Shown: positions 40,906-48,613 of the stretch, piece after piece
Numbering within the stretch: position 1 is the stretch's first letter
Layout: every line of letters starts with the position of its first letter
Assembly: GCA_007693835.1 (NCBI GenBank)
Contig: RECW01000149.1
Coordinates: forward strand, 1 to 55,371
DNA length: 55,371 nt
Direction of reading: 5' to 3'
Source of the DNA: Paracoccaceae bacterium
GTDB lineage: Bacteria > Pseudomonadota > Alphaproteobacteria > Rhodobacterales > Rhodobacteraceae
The notes under the pieces: model-generated
Told to the model about the DNA's origin: nothing
What the model saw: only the letters and a program-made list of their open reading frames with translations
Databases searched by the model: none
Translations under genes and position numbers: made by a program

Positions 40906-42240
40906 TCACGCCTCCATCAGCGTCTTGTGGATGCTCTCGGCGGCGTCGCGGCCCTGCGCGACGGCGGTGACGGTGAGGTCCTCGCCCCCTGCCGCGCAAT
41001 CCCCGCCGGCCCAGACGCCGGGGATCGAGGTGCGGCCCTCGGCGTCGACGGCGATCTTGCCGAGGTTGAGGCGCAGCGAAGGCGCAGGTCCCGGCTCGAA
41101 GCACTGGCCGATCGCCTTGAACACCTGATCCGCTTCGAGCAGGAAGGTCTCGCCGAGACCCTTCAAGCCGTCGGCCGTTTCCTCGACGTATTCGAATTCG
41201 ACCCCGTGCGCGGCGCCGTCGCCGACCACGCGGATCGGTCGCGCGTTGTGCTTGAACCGCACGCCCTTCGCCGCCGCCTGCTCCTGCTCGTGGCGCGACG
41301 CGCCCATGCGCTCCCGGCCGCGGCGGTAGACGATGGTGACGTCCTCGGCCCCGAGCAGCCGCGTCTGCGTCGCGACGTCGATGGCCGTCATGCCCCCGCC
41401 GATCACGACGATCCGCCGCCCGATCGGCAGCCCGGCCAGGTCATCGGCCTGGCGGAGCTCCGCGATGAAGTCGACCGCGTCGCGCACGCCGGGCAACACC
41501 TCGCCTTTGGCCCCCAGGGCGTTGACGCCCTGGAGGCCGACGCCGAGGAATACGGCGTCGTGGTCCTGCCTGAGTTCATCCAGCGTCATGTCGCGGCCGA
41601 GGCGTCTTTCGGCGACGATCTCCACACCGCCGACGCCGAGGATCCAAGCGACCTCGCGCGCCGCGAAATCCTCCGGCGTCTTGTAGGCGGCGATGCCGTA
41701 TTCGTTGAGCCCGCCGGGTTTCGGCCTCGCGTCATAGACCGTGACGGCGTGGCCCTTCACGGCGAGACGATGGGCGCACGCGAGCCCCGCCGGCCCCGCG
41801 CCGACGACGGCGACGCGCTTTCCGGTGTCCGGTGCGCGGCGATAAGGGTGCGTCCCGCGATCCATCAGGGCGTCGGTGGCGTAGCGCTGCAGCAGACCGA
41901 TCTGCACCGGCGCGCCTTCGGCGGCTTCCCGGACGCAGGCGCCCTCGCAAAGCGTCTCAGTCGGGCAGACGCGGGCGCACATGCCGCCGAAAATGTTCTG
42001 GTCGAAGATCGTCTTCGCCGCCGCCTCAGGGAGCCCGGCCTGGATTTGACGGATGAAGAGCGGGATGTCGATCGCCGTCGGGCATGCGGCGACGCAGGGC
42101 GCGTCGTGGCAGAAATAGCAGCGGTCCGCCGCCACAAGCGCTTCGTGTGGTGACATAGGCGGATGCGCGTCGGCGAAAACCGCCCGATAGGCGCTTTCTT
42201 CAAGGCGGCTCGGCGCAATGCCGGGCGTCAGCGCGCGCAT
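40906..42240 (-). CDS. preT: NAD(P)-dependent dihydropyrimidine dehydrogenase subunit PreT
   Basis: The 444-residue protein resembles the small GltD-type subunit. An N-terminal Fe-S domain has CYFCHDAPCVAACPTAIDIP and GGMCARVCPTETLCEGACVR. The FAD site is VAVVGAGPAGLACAHRLAVK, and the NAD(P)H site is IVVIGGGMTAIDVATQTRLL. It feeds electrons from NADH to PreA. The start at 42240 has a GGAGGGAGG site; the upstream part of the open frame (to 42291) is not needed. An AT-rich gap of about 60 bases before the gene should hold the preTA promoter, but no clear boxes stand out. Confidence 0.94.
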   Translation of the reverse strand: MRALTPGIAPSRLEESAYRAVFADAHPPMSPHEALVAADRCYFCHDAPCVAACPTAIDIPLFIRQIQAGLPEAAAKTIFDQNIFGGMCARVCPTETLCEGACVREAAEGAPVQIGLLQRYATDALMDRGTHPYRRAPDTGKRVAVVGAGPAGLACAHRLAVKGHAVTVYDARPKPGGLNEYGIAAYKTPEDFAAREVAWILGVGGVEIVAERRLGRDMTLDELRQDHDAVFLGVGLQGVNALGAKGEVLPGVRDAVDFIAELRQADDLAGLPIGRRIVVIGGGMTAIDVATQTRLLGAEDVTIVYRRGRERMGASRHEQEQAAAKGVRFKHNARPIRVVGDGAAHGVEFEYVEETADGLKGLGETFLLEADQVFKAIGQCFEPGPAPSLRLNLGKIAVDAEGRTSIPGVWAGGDCAAGGEDLTVTAVAQGRDAAESIHKTLMEA

Positions 42241-42301
42241 GCGCCTCCCTCCATGGCTAATCCGGATCGAGCCTTGTTTGCGGCGCTGCAATAATCAACC
42301 G

Positions 42302-42329
42302 AAAAAATGCATCCGATGTACGGCATCGG
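42302..42329 (-). terminator. Rho-independent terminator of the hemH transcript
   Basis: On the leftward strand CCGATG and CATCGG pair around CCGTA (42324-42329 with 42313-42318). A six-base T-run follows (A-run 42302-42307 on the given strand). An outer AATG/CATT pairing is also possible. It lies 22 bases after the stop of the small ORF at 42352-42579, so hemH and that ORF are probably one transcript ending here. Confidence 0.65.
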
Positions 42330-42351
42330 CATTCATACTTGACTAATTGGG

Positions 42352-42579
42352 TCAGAAAAGGAGGCTGCGGTCGACGGTGGCGGGCGCATTCCGGTGTTCG
42401 GCGGCGCTGACGGTCTGGAGGTCAAAAAACCTCTTTCCGTGGGGCGGTTTCGTCGTGGCTGCGGCGGTCGACTGATCGCGCAGCAGGCCTTCGAGGTTGG
42501 TGCGACGGTAGAACAACTCGGCCAATGCGCGCAGGGCGTCCCGAATCTCCCTTATTGGATCAGTATCAAACAGCGGCAT
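42352..42579 (-). CDS. Small hypothetical protein downstream of hemH
   Basis: This 75-residue ORF starts with MPLFDTDPIREIRDALRALA, followed by a predicted helix (ELFYRRTNLEGLLRDQ) and a low-order C-terminus. I recognise no family. Support for it being real is indirect: AAAGG lies 7 bases before the ATG, it follows hemH by 61 bases on the same strand, and an intrinsic terminator comes just after its stop. It lies in an AT-richer patch, where chance open frames are less common than elsewhere in this window. Confidence 0.4.
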   Translation of the reverse strand: MPLFDTDPIREIRDALRALAELFYRRTNLEGLLRDQSTAAATTKPPHGKRFFDLQTVSAAEHRNAPATVDRSLLF

Positions 42580-42640
42580 TTAGAGCCTTTGAAATCGACA
42601 GTCTTGAGTGGGATTTGGGGCGAAAAGTCTACTGCATTCC

Positions 42641-43714
42641 TCACAACCATCCTTGCGTTTCATTTTCCAAAATTGCGATCATCATTTCGATATGTGCGTC
42701 ATCATCGTTCAAGCAGGGGATGTATGTAAACATCTCACCACCTGCCTCGATGAAGCTTTCTTTAATTTCTTCATTTATTTCTTCAAGCGTTTCAACGCAA
42801 TCTGACGAGAAAGCTGGAGCCATAATCGCAATGTTCTTCTTGCCGCTATCAGCAAGTCGAGCAACTTCTTCAACGGTGTATGGCTGCAACCACTCTTCGG
42901 GTCCGAAGCGGGATTGGAACGTGACGACGACTTCCTCCTTCCGAAAACCGAGGCGTTCGCGAAGCAGTCGCGTCGTCTTGCAGCAAAGACAGTGATACGG
43001 ATCACCCTCCTTCAAGTACCGCATCGGCAGGCCGTGGTAGGATGTCACAAGCGCATCGGGGCGGTTCTCCAGTTTGGCGTAGGCGCGCTCCACGGTTTGC
43101 GCCAACGCCTCGATGTACAGCGGGTGATCCGCATAATGCGGCACCGTTCGAAGCGCCGGTTGCCAGTTCATTTTCATCAGCGAGCGGAAAACCTGGTCAT
43201 TCGCCGTCGCCGTGGTTGGAGCCGAATACTGAGGATACAGCGGGAAGAAGACGATGCGGTCGCACCCTTCATCCTTGAGCTTGCGGATGACGCTGTCCGT
43301 GGACGGGTTCCCGTAGCGCATGCAGAAGTCGACGACGACGCGTTCTCCGTAGCGCGCGCCGAGCGCGAGCCGCACCTTCTCCGTCTGGGCGCGGGTGATG
43401 GTGAGCAAGGGGCTCTCGTCACGCTCCTCGTTCCATATGCCTCGGTAGGCTTCTCCGGAACTGAACGGGCGCTTGCTGAGGATCACCAGTTGAAGGAGCG
43501 GTTGCCAAAGCCACGCAGGGTAGTCGATCACTCGCTTGTCCGACAGAAACTCGTTGAGGTATCGCCGCATCGACCAATAGTCGGTGCCATCCGGCGTGCC
43601 GAGGTTGACGAGCGCGACGCCGACCTTCGCCGCCGCGATCGGCGGGTGATCTGCGGGAGCGAAGGCGAGACGACCCATGCCGGGCGCGTCACGGCGAGAG
43701 TGCATGTCGAGCAT
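42641..43714 (-). CDS. hemH: Ferrochelatase
   Basis: The 357-residue protein catalyses insertion of Fe2+ into protoporphyrin IX. Family signatures include VALVNLGTPDGTDYWSMRRY, FLSDKRVIDYPAW, FFPLYPQYSAPTTATANDQV, the metal-site histidine in VTSYHGLPMRYLKEGDPYHC, and FQSRFGPEEWLQPYTVE. The start at 43714 is preferred because GAGGAA lies 7 bases upstream; an ATG 15 codons earlier exists. Codon and base use differ sharply from all neighbours: the 3' half of the gene is near half AT, while the rest of the window is strongly GC-rich. This points to acquisition from another lineage or to an unusual local history. Confidence 0.95.
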   Translation of the reverse strand: MLDMHSRRDAPGMGRLAFAPADHPPIAAAKVGVALVNLGTPDGTDYWSMRRYLNEFLSDKRVIDYPAWLWQPLLQLVILSKRPFSSGEAYRGIWNEERDESPLLTITRAQTEKVRLALGARYGERVVVDFCMRYGNPSTDSVIRKLKDEGCDRIVFFPLYPQYSAPTTATANDQVFRSLMKMNWQPALRTVPHYADHPLYIEALAQTVERAYAKLENRPDALVTSYHGLPMRYLKEGDPYHCLCCKTTRLLRERLGFRKEEVVVTFQSRFGPEEWLQPYTVEEVARLADSGKKNIAIMAPAFSSDCVETLEEINEEIKESFIEAGGEMFTYIPCLNDDDAHIEMMIAILENETQGWL

Positions 43715-43802
43715 GGGCGAGTTCCTCGTCTTCTCCGGCCCCGTTGACGTCGCTAGCATGTAGCAGGCGCGGTCGCGCCTTCAAACCCGTCTGATCAGGA
43801 AA

Positions 43803-44726
43803 TCAAGACGATCGGCGGCCTACTTTCTCTCCAGCCGACCGCTCTACCGCGCCGAGCGCGTCCGCCAGCCGCGCCGTCGCCGATCCGGGGCGCTTCGCGA
43901 CAGGCTGGTCAGGGCCGGGGGACCAGCCGGTCAGGAACACGATCTCCACCGTCGCGGCCACCCGTCCACCGGGGAGGCCGAAGCACCGGGCGTAAAGTCG
44001 GGCCGCGGTCTCGAGAGTCGCGCGCCGGGTGAACCCGCGGCGTCGGCCGGCGAGCGCGTTCGCTTCGCCCATCGCGCGGAGATCGCGCATCAGGGACCAG
44101 GCGTCGGCGTAGTCGATGGTCAGCCGTTCGCAGTCGGCGACGGGCATGGCGAAGCCGGCGCGCTGCAGGAGGCCGCCCAGGTCGCGGATGTCGGCCATCG
44201 GCGCGACGCGCGGGCTCAAGCCGCCTTCGACCGCCGACTCGGCCTCGGCCAGCGCCGCGCGGAGCTCGCAGAGCGTCCGGCCGCCCGCCATCGCGGCGAT
44301 CATCAGCCCGTCGGGCTTCAACGCGCGGCGCATCTGAACGAGCGCGCCGACCACGTCGTTCTCGCCATGCAGCCAGCCACCGGCGACGATGAGGTCGAAA
44401 CGACCTTCGCCAAGGCGCGCCGCGCCATCGCCGATCACGATCTCGGCCTCCGGGATGAGCGCGGCGGCGCGCGCCGCCATCGCCGGCGAGCGCTCCATCT
44501 GGACAAGCGTTTCGATTCCAAAGCTGTTCCATAGCGATGCGGCGTAGACGCCGCCCCCACCGATCACGGCGGCGGCCGGAAACGGCCGGATCACATCGCC
44601 GAGTCTCTCCGCCACGCCCTCCGCAGCGCGGCGGTGCAGAAAATCGGCCGACCCTGACGCCCGAGCGGCGCGCGCGGCGCGCTGGAGTTGGGCGGCCGGG
44701 TCGAACAGCGGCGGCGGTGTGGACAT
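43803..44726 (-). CDS. SAM-dependent methyltransferase (BioC/NDUFAF5-like)
   Basis: The 307-residue protein has a class I methyltransferase fold. The SAM-binding region is a degenerate AAVIGGGGVYAASLWNSFG with QMERSP for the acidic loop, then RFDLIVAGGWLHGENDVVGA and LKPDGLMIAAMAGGRTLCEL. It resembles the alphaproteobacterial homologues of NDUFAF5, an arginine hydroxylase involved in respiratory complex I assembly in mitochondria. A GGGGGAG site precedes the ATG at 44726. It is divergent from comF, with which such genes often share a locus in alphaproteobacteria. Its reaction is not known. Confidence 0.82.
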   Translation of the reverse strand: MSTPPPLFDPAAQLQRAARAARASGSADFLHRRAAEGVAERLGDVIRPFPAAAVIGGGGVYAASLWNSFGIETLVQMERSPAMAARAAALIPEAEIVIGDGAARLGEGRFDLIVAGGWLHGENDVVGALVQMRRALKPDGLMIAAMAGGRTLCELRAALAEAESAVEGGLSPRVAPMADIRDLGGLLQRAGFAMPVADCERLTIDYADAWSLMRDLRAMGEANALAGRRRGFTRRATLETAARLYARCFGLPGGRVAATVEIVFLTGWSPGPDQPVAKRPGSATARLADALGAVERSAGEKVGRRSS

Positions 44727-44778
44727 GTCTCCCCCTTCGGCTATCGAAGTAGCGTCGACGTCCGGGCGAGGGAAGACG

Positions 44779-45522
44779 ATGCGCGTGCGGGACCTCGGGG
44801 CCATTGCGCTCGACATGCTCTATCCCCCGGTGTGCATAGCCTGCGGCGCGGAGACCGGCAGCGTCGGCGGGTTCTGTCCCGACTGCTTCCGGGACGCGCC
44901 TTTCATTTCGCCGCCCGTCTGCGACCGATGCGGCGCGCCGGTGTTGGGTGAAGGCGTCATCGAGGACTGCGACGCATGCCTCCACGCGCCGCCCGCATGG
45001 ACGCAGGGCAGGGCCGCGGCGCTGTACGGCGGCGCGGTGCGGCGGGCGATCCTCGCGCTGAAACATGGGGATCGGCTCGATGTCGCGCGCGCGGCCGCCC
45101 CGTGGCTCTTGCGCGCCGGTCGCGGGTTGCTCGCCGAAGCCGATCTCGTCGCGCCGGTCCCGTTGCACTGGCGGCGGTTGCTCCGGCGTCGGTTCAACCA
45201 GTCGGCCGAACTCGTCCGCGCAGCGCTGGCGCTCGCCGACAGGCGCGACGCTGCGGCCTACGACCTTCTGCGGCGCACGCGCGCCACGCCAAGCCAGGAA
45301 GGGCGGACGCGGGCGGCGCGGATCGCCAACGTCGCCGGCGCGTTCGGCGTGTCGCGGCGGTGGCGTGGGCGGGTCGAGGGCGCGCGCGTGCTGCTGATCG
45401 ACGACGTGATGACCACGGGGGCGACGCTTTCCGCCTGCGCCGAAGCGCTGTATGACCATGGCGCGGCGCGGGTCGACGTGCTGGTCCTGGCGCGCGTCGC
45501 GCGGGACGACGCGTCGGCTTGA
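44779..45522 (+). CDS. ComF family phosphoribosyltransferase-like protein
   Basis: The 247-residue protein has an N-terminal zinc-ribbon-like double CxxC region (CIACG, CPDC, CDRCGAP, CDACL, about residues 19-71) and a phosphoribosyltransferase-type domain. The latter has VPLHWRRLLRRRFNQSAELV and the PRPP-binding VLLIDDVMTTGATLSA. ComF proteins take part in DNA uptake in naturally competent bacteria, possibly helping single-strand DNA entry with DprA and helicases. The family is also widespread in non-competent species. In R. capsulatus, ComF is needed in recipients for gene transfer agent DNA uptake, so a link to the GTA cluster is possible. Start chosen at 44779 with GAGGGAAG upstream. Confidence 0.88.
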   Translation: MRVRDLGAIALDMLYPPVCIACGAETGSVGGFCPDCFRDAPFISPPVCDRCGAPVLGEGVIEDCDACLHAPPAWTQGRAAALYGGAVRRAILALKHGDRLDVARAAAPWLLRAGRGLLAEADLVAPVPLHWRRLLRRRFNQSAELVRAALALADRRDAAAYDLLRRTRATPSQEGRTRAARIANVAGAFGVSRRWRGRVEGARVLLIDDVMTTGATLSACAEALYDHGAARVDVLVLARVARDDASA

Positions 45523-45540
45523 GGGGCGGCGGAGGGTTCG

Positions 45541-45798
45541 GTGAAGCAGGTCGAAATCTACACCTCGCCGCTCTGCGGCTACTGCCACGCCGCCAAGCGG
45601 CTCTTGTCGGAGAAGGGCGTGGCCTTCGAGGAGATCGATGTCCTCAGCGATCCGGACCGCAGACGCGAGATGACGGCGCGGTCCGGTGGCGGGCGGACGG
45701 TGCCGCAGATATTCGTCGACGGCGCGCCGATCGGCGGGTGCGACGATCTCTATGCGCTGGAGCGGAAGGGCGCGCTGGACGCGCTGCTGACGGCGTGA
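45541..45798 (+). CDS. grxC: Glutaredoxin 3
   Basis: The 85-residue thioredoxin-fold protein starts at GTG 45541 with KQVEIYTSPLCGYCHAAKRL. Redox cysteines are C12 and C15 in CGYC, rather than the more usual CPYC of GrxC. The glutathione-site TVPQIFVDGAPIGGCDD is intact. It reduces disulfides and ribonucleotide reductase with glutathione. The stop overlaps the GTG start of the amidase gene by four bases. The comF-grxC-nitrilase order is common in alphaproteobacteria. Confidence 0.94.
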   Translation: MKQVEIYTSPLCGYCHAAKRLLSEKGVAFEEIDVLSDPDRRREMTARSGGGRTVPQIFVDGAPIGGCDDLYALERKGALDALLTA

Positions 45799-46637
45799 CC
45801 GACAGCCTGCGCGTCGGCCTCGTTCAGCTTACGGCGTCCGACGAACCGGCGTCGAACCTGCCCGTCACTGAAGCCTTGATCCGCGAAGCCGCAGCCGGAG
45901 GCGCGCGGTTCGTGCTGACGCCCGAAGTGACCAACGTGGTTTCGCAGAGCCGCGCGCGGCAGCGCAGCCTACTCGCCACGGAGCGCGAGGACGCGACGCT
46001 CACGCGCCTGCGCGCCATCGCAGCGGAACTCGGCGTCTGGCTGCTTATCGGCAGCCTCGCGGTGAAGATCGAGGGCGACGAGCGGTTCGCCAACCGCTCG
46101 CTTCTCGTCGATGCGACCGGCGTCGTTCGGGCGCGCTACGACAAGATCCACATGTTCGACGTCGACGTCTCTGATACCGAGACATGGCGCGAAAGCGACG
46201 CGTTCAGACCAGGCGAACGGGCCGTGACGGCGGAGACGCCGTGGGGCGTCGTGGGCTTGTCGATTTGCTACGACATGCGGTTTCCCGCGCTCTACCGCGC
46301 GCTCGCCGAAGCCGGGGCGACGATCCTCACCGCGCCGGCGGCGTTCACCGTGCCGACCGGGCGCGCGCACTGGGAGACCCTGCTGCGCGCCCGGGCCATC
46401 GAGACCGGCTCCTTCGTGCTCGCGCCGGCGCAGGTGGGCGAGCATCCGGCCGCGCCCGGCGAGAAGCGCCGCACGACCTGGGGCCACTCTCTCGCCGTCG
46501 CCCCATGGGGCGAGGTGCTGGCGGACGGGGGCGAGCAGCCGGGGGTGACCTTCGCCGACCTCGACCTCGCCGCGCCGGCGGAGGCGCGGCGGCGGATCCC
46601 GGCGCTCGCCAACGCGCGGCCGTTCGCCCTCCCCTGA
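45795..46637 (+). CDS. Carbon-nitrogen hydrolase (nitrilase superfamily, omega-amidase/deaminated-glutathione amidase-like)
   Basis: The 280-residue protein has the nitrilase triad E44 (LTPEVTN), K117 (RARYDKIHMFDVDV) and C158 (VGLSICYDMRFP). The DKIHMFDVDV stretch is typical of the Nit1/Nit2-like branch, which hydrolyses deaminated glutathione or alpha-keto acid amides. Its neighbour glutaredoxin 3 fits a repair role in glutathione metabolism, an inference. Translation starts at a GTG overlapping the grxC stop. It ends two bases before the convergent phnM stop. Confidence 0.9.
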   Translation: MTDSLRVGLVQLTASDEPASNLPVTEALIREAAAGGARFVLTPEVTNVVSQSRARQRSLLATEREDATLTRLRAIAAELGVWLLIGSLAVKIEGDERFANRSLLVDATGVVRARYDKIHMFDVDVSDTETWRESDAFRPGERAVTAETPWGVVGLSICYDMRFPALYRALAEAGATILTAPAAFTVPTGRAHWETLLRARAIETGSFVLAPAQVGEHPAAPGEKRRTTWGHSLAVAPWGEVLADGGEQPGVTFADLDLAAPAEARRRIPALANARPFALP

Positions 46638-46639
46638 AG

Positions 46640-47782
46640 TCAGAGAACGCGGACGCCTTCGCGCCAGACGGCGCGCGTCACGCACAGCCGCTCGACGTGG
46701 TAGACCCGCGCGAGATCGGCGCGGCGGCCGACCTCGATCGCGCCGCGGTCGTCGAGGCCCACGGCTTCGGCCGGGGTCTTGCTGACGCAGGCGATCGCGC
46801 TGGGCAGATCGTGGGCGGGCGACTCCTCCGCAAGCTTGAACGCCGCGAGCATGAGCGAGGCCGGCGCATAGTCCGACGACAGGATGTCGACCAGCCCCTC
46901 GCCGGCCAACGCCATCGCGGAGACGTTGCCGGAATGGCTGAGGCCGCGCAGCACGTTCGGCGCTCCCATGATCACCATCATCCCGGCGTCGCGGGAGGCG
47001 CGGGCGGCCTCGATCGTCGTCGGAAACTCTGCGATCGTCGCGCCCATCGCCCGGCTTTCCGCGACGTGGTCGGCGTCGGCGTCGTCGTGGCTCGCCACCG
47101 CGAAGCGCCCGCGCGCCGCACGCTCGGCCAGCGCCGCCCGGTTCGGCGCGCCGTAGGCGCGCTGGATGCTCTGGGCCTCTGCGATGAACCGCGCCATCTC
47201 CCCGTCCGTGAACCCCTTCTTCTCCTTGTAGTAGCGCACGTAGTGCTCGACCTTGCGGAACTGCCGCTGGCCCGGCGTGTGGTCCATCACGGAGACGAGC
47301 CGAACGCGCGGGTCGTCTCCGATCCGGTCGTATTCCGCGATCAGGTTGGGCGACGTCAGTTCGCAGCGGACATGGATGAAGTGGTCCGCGCGCAAGAGGC
47401 CGAGCGCGCGCAGTTGCGCCGTGGCCTCCGCCGCGTCGAAGGCGTAATCCCCGAGACCCTCGTCGCCCACCGAGCCGACACGCAACGCGTCGAGAACGGT
47501 CGTCGCGCCGGCCGAGGCGAATTCGGCGTCATGGGCGGCGACCGCGGCGCGGCGCGGCCAGTCGACGCCGGGCCGCGGGTGGAGATGGCGCTCCATGTTG
47601 TCGGTGTGGAGCTCGACGAGGCCCGGCAGCAGATAGTCGCCTTCGCAGTCCACGGCCCCGGCCGGCGTTCCCGCCCCCTCGGCGATGTCGGCGATCAACC
47701 CGTCGCGGACCAGCACCATGCCGCGAAACGCCCGCGCAGGAGTCACGACGGTGGCGTTCGCGATCACGAGTTCGGGGGACAT
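46640..47782 (-). CDS. phnM: Alpha-D-ribose 1-methylphosphonate 5-triphosphate diphosphatase PhnM
   Basis: The 380-residue amidohydrolase has metal ligands in LVELHTDNMERHLHPRPGVD and VSVMDHTPGQRQFR, with ASHDDADADHVAESRAMGAT later. The SDYAPASLMLAAFKL and GLDDRGAIEVGRRADLARVY motifs are characteristic of PhnM. It removes pyrophosphate from the ribose methylphosphonate triphosphate made by PhnIGHL in the C-P lyase pathway. The rest of the phn genes are not next to it. A DUF1045 gene lies divergently 121 bases away. Confidence 0.93.
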   Translation of the reverse strand: MSPELVIANATVVTPARAFRGMVLVRDGLIADIAEGAGTPAGAVDCEGDYLLPGLVELHTDNMERHLHPRPGVDWPRRAAVAAHDAEFASAGATTVLDALRVGSVGDEGLGDYAFDAAEATAQLRALGLLRADHFIHVRCELTSPNLIAEYDRIGDDPRVRLVSVMDHTPGQRQFRKVEHYVRYYKEKKGFTDGEMARFIAEAQSIQRAYGAPNRAALAERAARGRFAVASHDDADADHVAESRAMGATIAEFPTTIEAARASRDAGMMVIMGAPNVLRGLSHSGNVSAMALAGEGLVDILSSDYAPASLMLAAFKLAEESPAHDLPSAIACVSKTPAEAVGLDDRGAIEVGRRADLARVYHVERLCVTRAVWREGVRVL

Positions 47783-47903
47783 GCGCGGACTCCGTAGGCC
47801 GCTCGTGCTTAAGGCGCGCCCGCGTGAAAATCAATTTGGCGAGGCTCGCGCCCCCGCGCGGCGCGCGCTATCGCTTGCGCGCACCGGCGACGCGGGAGGG
47901 CGG

Positions 47904-48605
47904 ATGGCGCAGAACCTCGACGGCTTCGAGCGTTACGCGGTCTATTTCGCGCCGCGTGAGGGCGCGACGCTTGCGGATTTGGGAGCGCGCTGGCTTGGTC
48001 GGGACGAATCCGGGGCGCCGGTCGCCCCGCTCGACGCGCCCGGTCTGCCGGCGCCGCGCGCGGCGCTGGTCCGCGACGCGGCGCGATACGGGTTTCACGC
48101 GACCTTGAAGGCCCCGTTCCGCCTCGCCGAGGGGGTGGTCGGGGCCGACCTCGATCACGCCGTCGCGGCGCTCGCAAGGGCGCGCCGGTCGCCGTCGTCG
48201 CTGCGTCTCGGGGTGGCGTCGCTCGGCGGCTTCGTCGCGCTGTCGCCTTCGGCGTCGGCGCCGGAGGTCGAGGCCCTCGCGGCGGCGTGCGTCATCGAGC
48301 TCGACGGCCTGCGGGCGCCGCTGACGGCGGGCGAGGCCGCGCGCCGCGGTGGCGCCGGACTGGACGCCGTGGAGGCGGCCAACCTCGTGCGGTGGGGGTA
48401 CCCTTACGTTCTGTCGCGTTTCCGTTTCCACATGACGCTGACGACGCGGCTTTCGCCGACCGAAGCGGCGCAGGCGGTCGAGGCCCTGTCCGCCGCCTTC
48501 GCCCCGGCGCTCGACGCGCCTGTCGCCGTAGAGGACCTCTGCCTGTTCGGCGATCCCGGCGGCGGCGCGCCGCTCCGGCTCCTCAGGCGCCATCCGCTGG
48601 CGTGA
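47904..48605 (+). CDS. DUF1045 protein, 2H-phosphoesterase-like, phosphonate-associated
   Basis: The 233-residue protein carries two H-x-T motifs (H65-A-T in YGFHATLKAPFRL and H176-M-T in FRFHMTLTTRLSP), the signature of the 2H phosphoesterase superfamily, and YAVYFAP at the start. This is the DUF1045/TIGR03223 family often found in C-P lyase operons, where a cyclic phosphodiesterase role is suspected. Its divergence from phnM supports this. The ATG at 47904 has GGGAGGG upstream; the longer open frame is a shadow of phnM. Confidence 0.88.
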   Translation: MAQNLDGFERYAVYFAPREGATLADLGARWLGRDESGAPVAPLDAPGLPAPRAALVRDAARYGFHATLKAPFRLAEGVVGADLDHAVAALARARRSPSSLRLGVASLGGFVALSPSASAPEVEALAAACVIELDGLRAPLTAGEAARRGGAGLDAVEAANLVRWGYPYVLSRFRFHMTLTTRLSPTEAAQAVEALSAAFAPALDAPVAVEDLCLFGDPGGGAPLRLLRRHPLA

Positions 48606-48613
48606 GGCGCGCT

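Noticed and set aside
42394-42995. Short + strand open frames opposite hemH and the small ORF
   Set aside because: They are antisense to the ferrochelatase coding region or its trailer, lack ribosome sites and resemble no known protein.
43770-43787. Hairpin AGGCGCG-GT-CGCGCCT between the methyltransferase and hemH genes
   Set aside because: The loop is too small as written and no T-run follows on either strand, so I do not call it a terminator.
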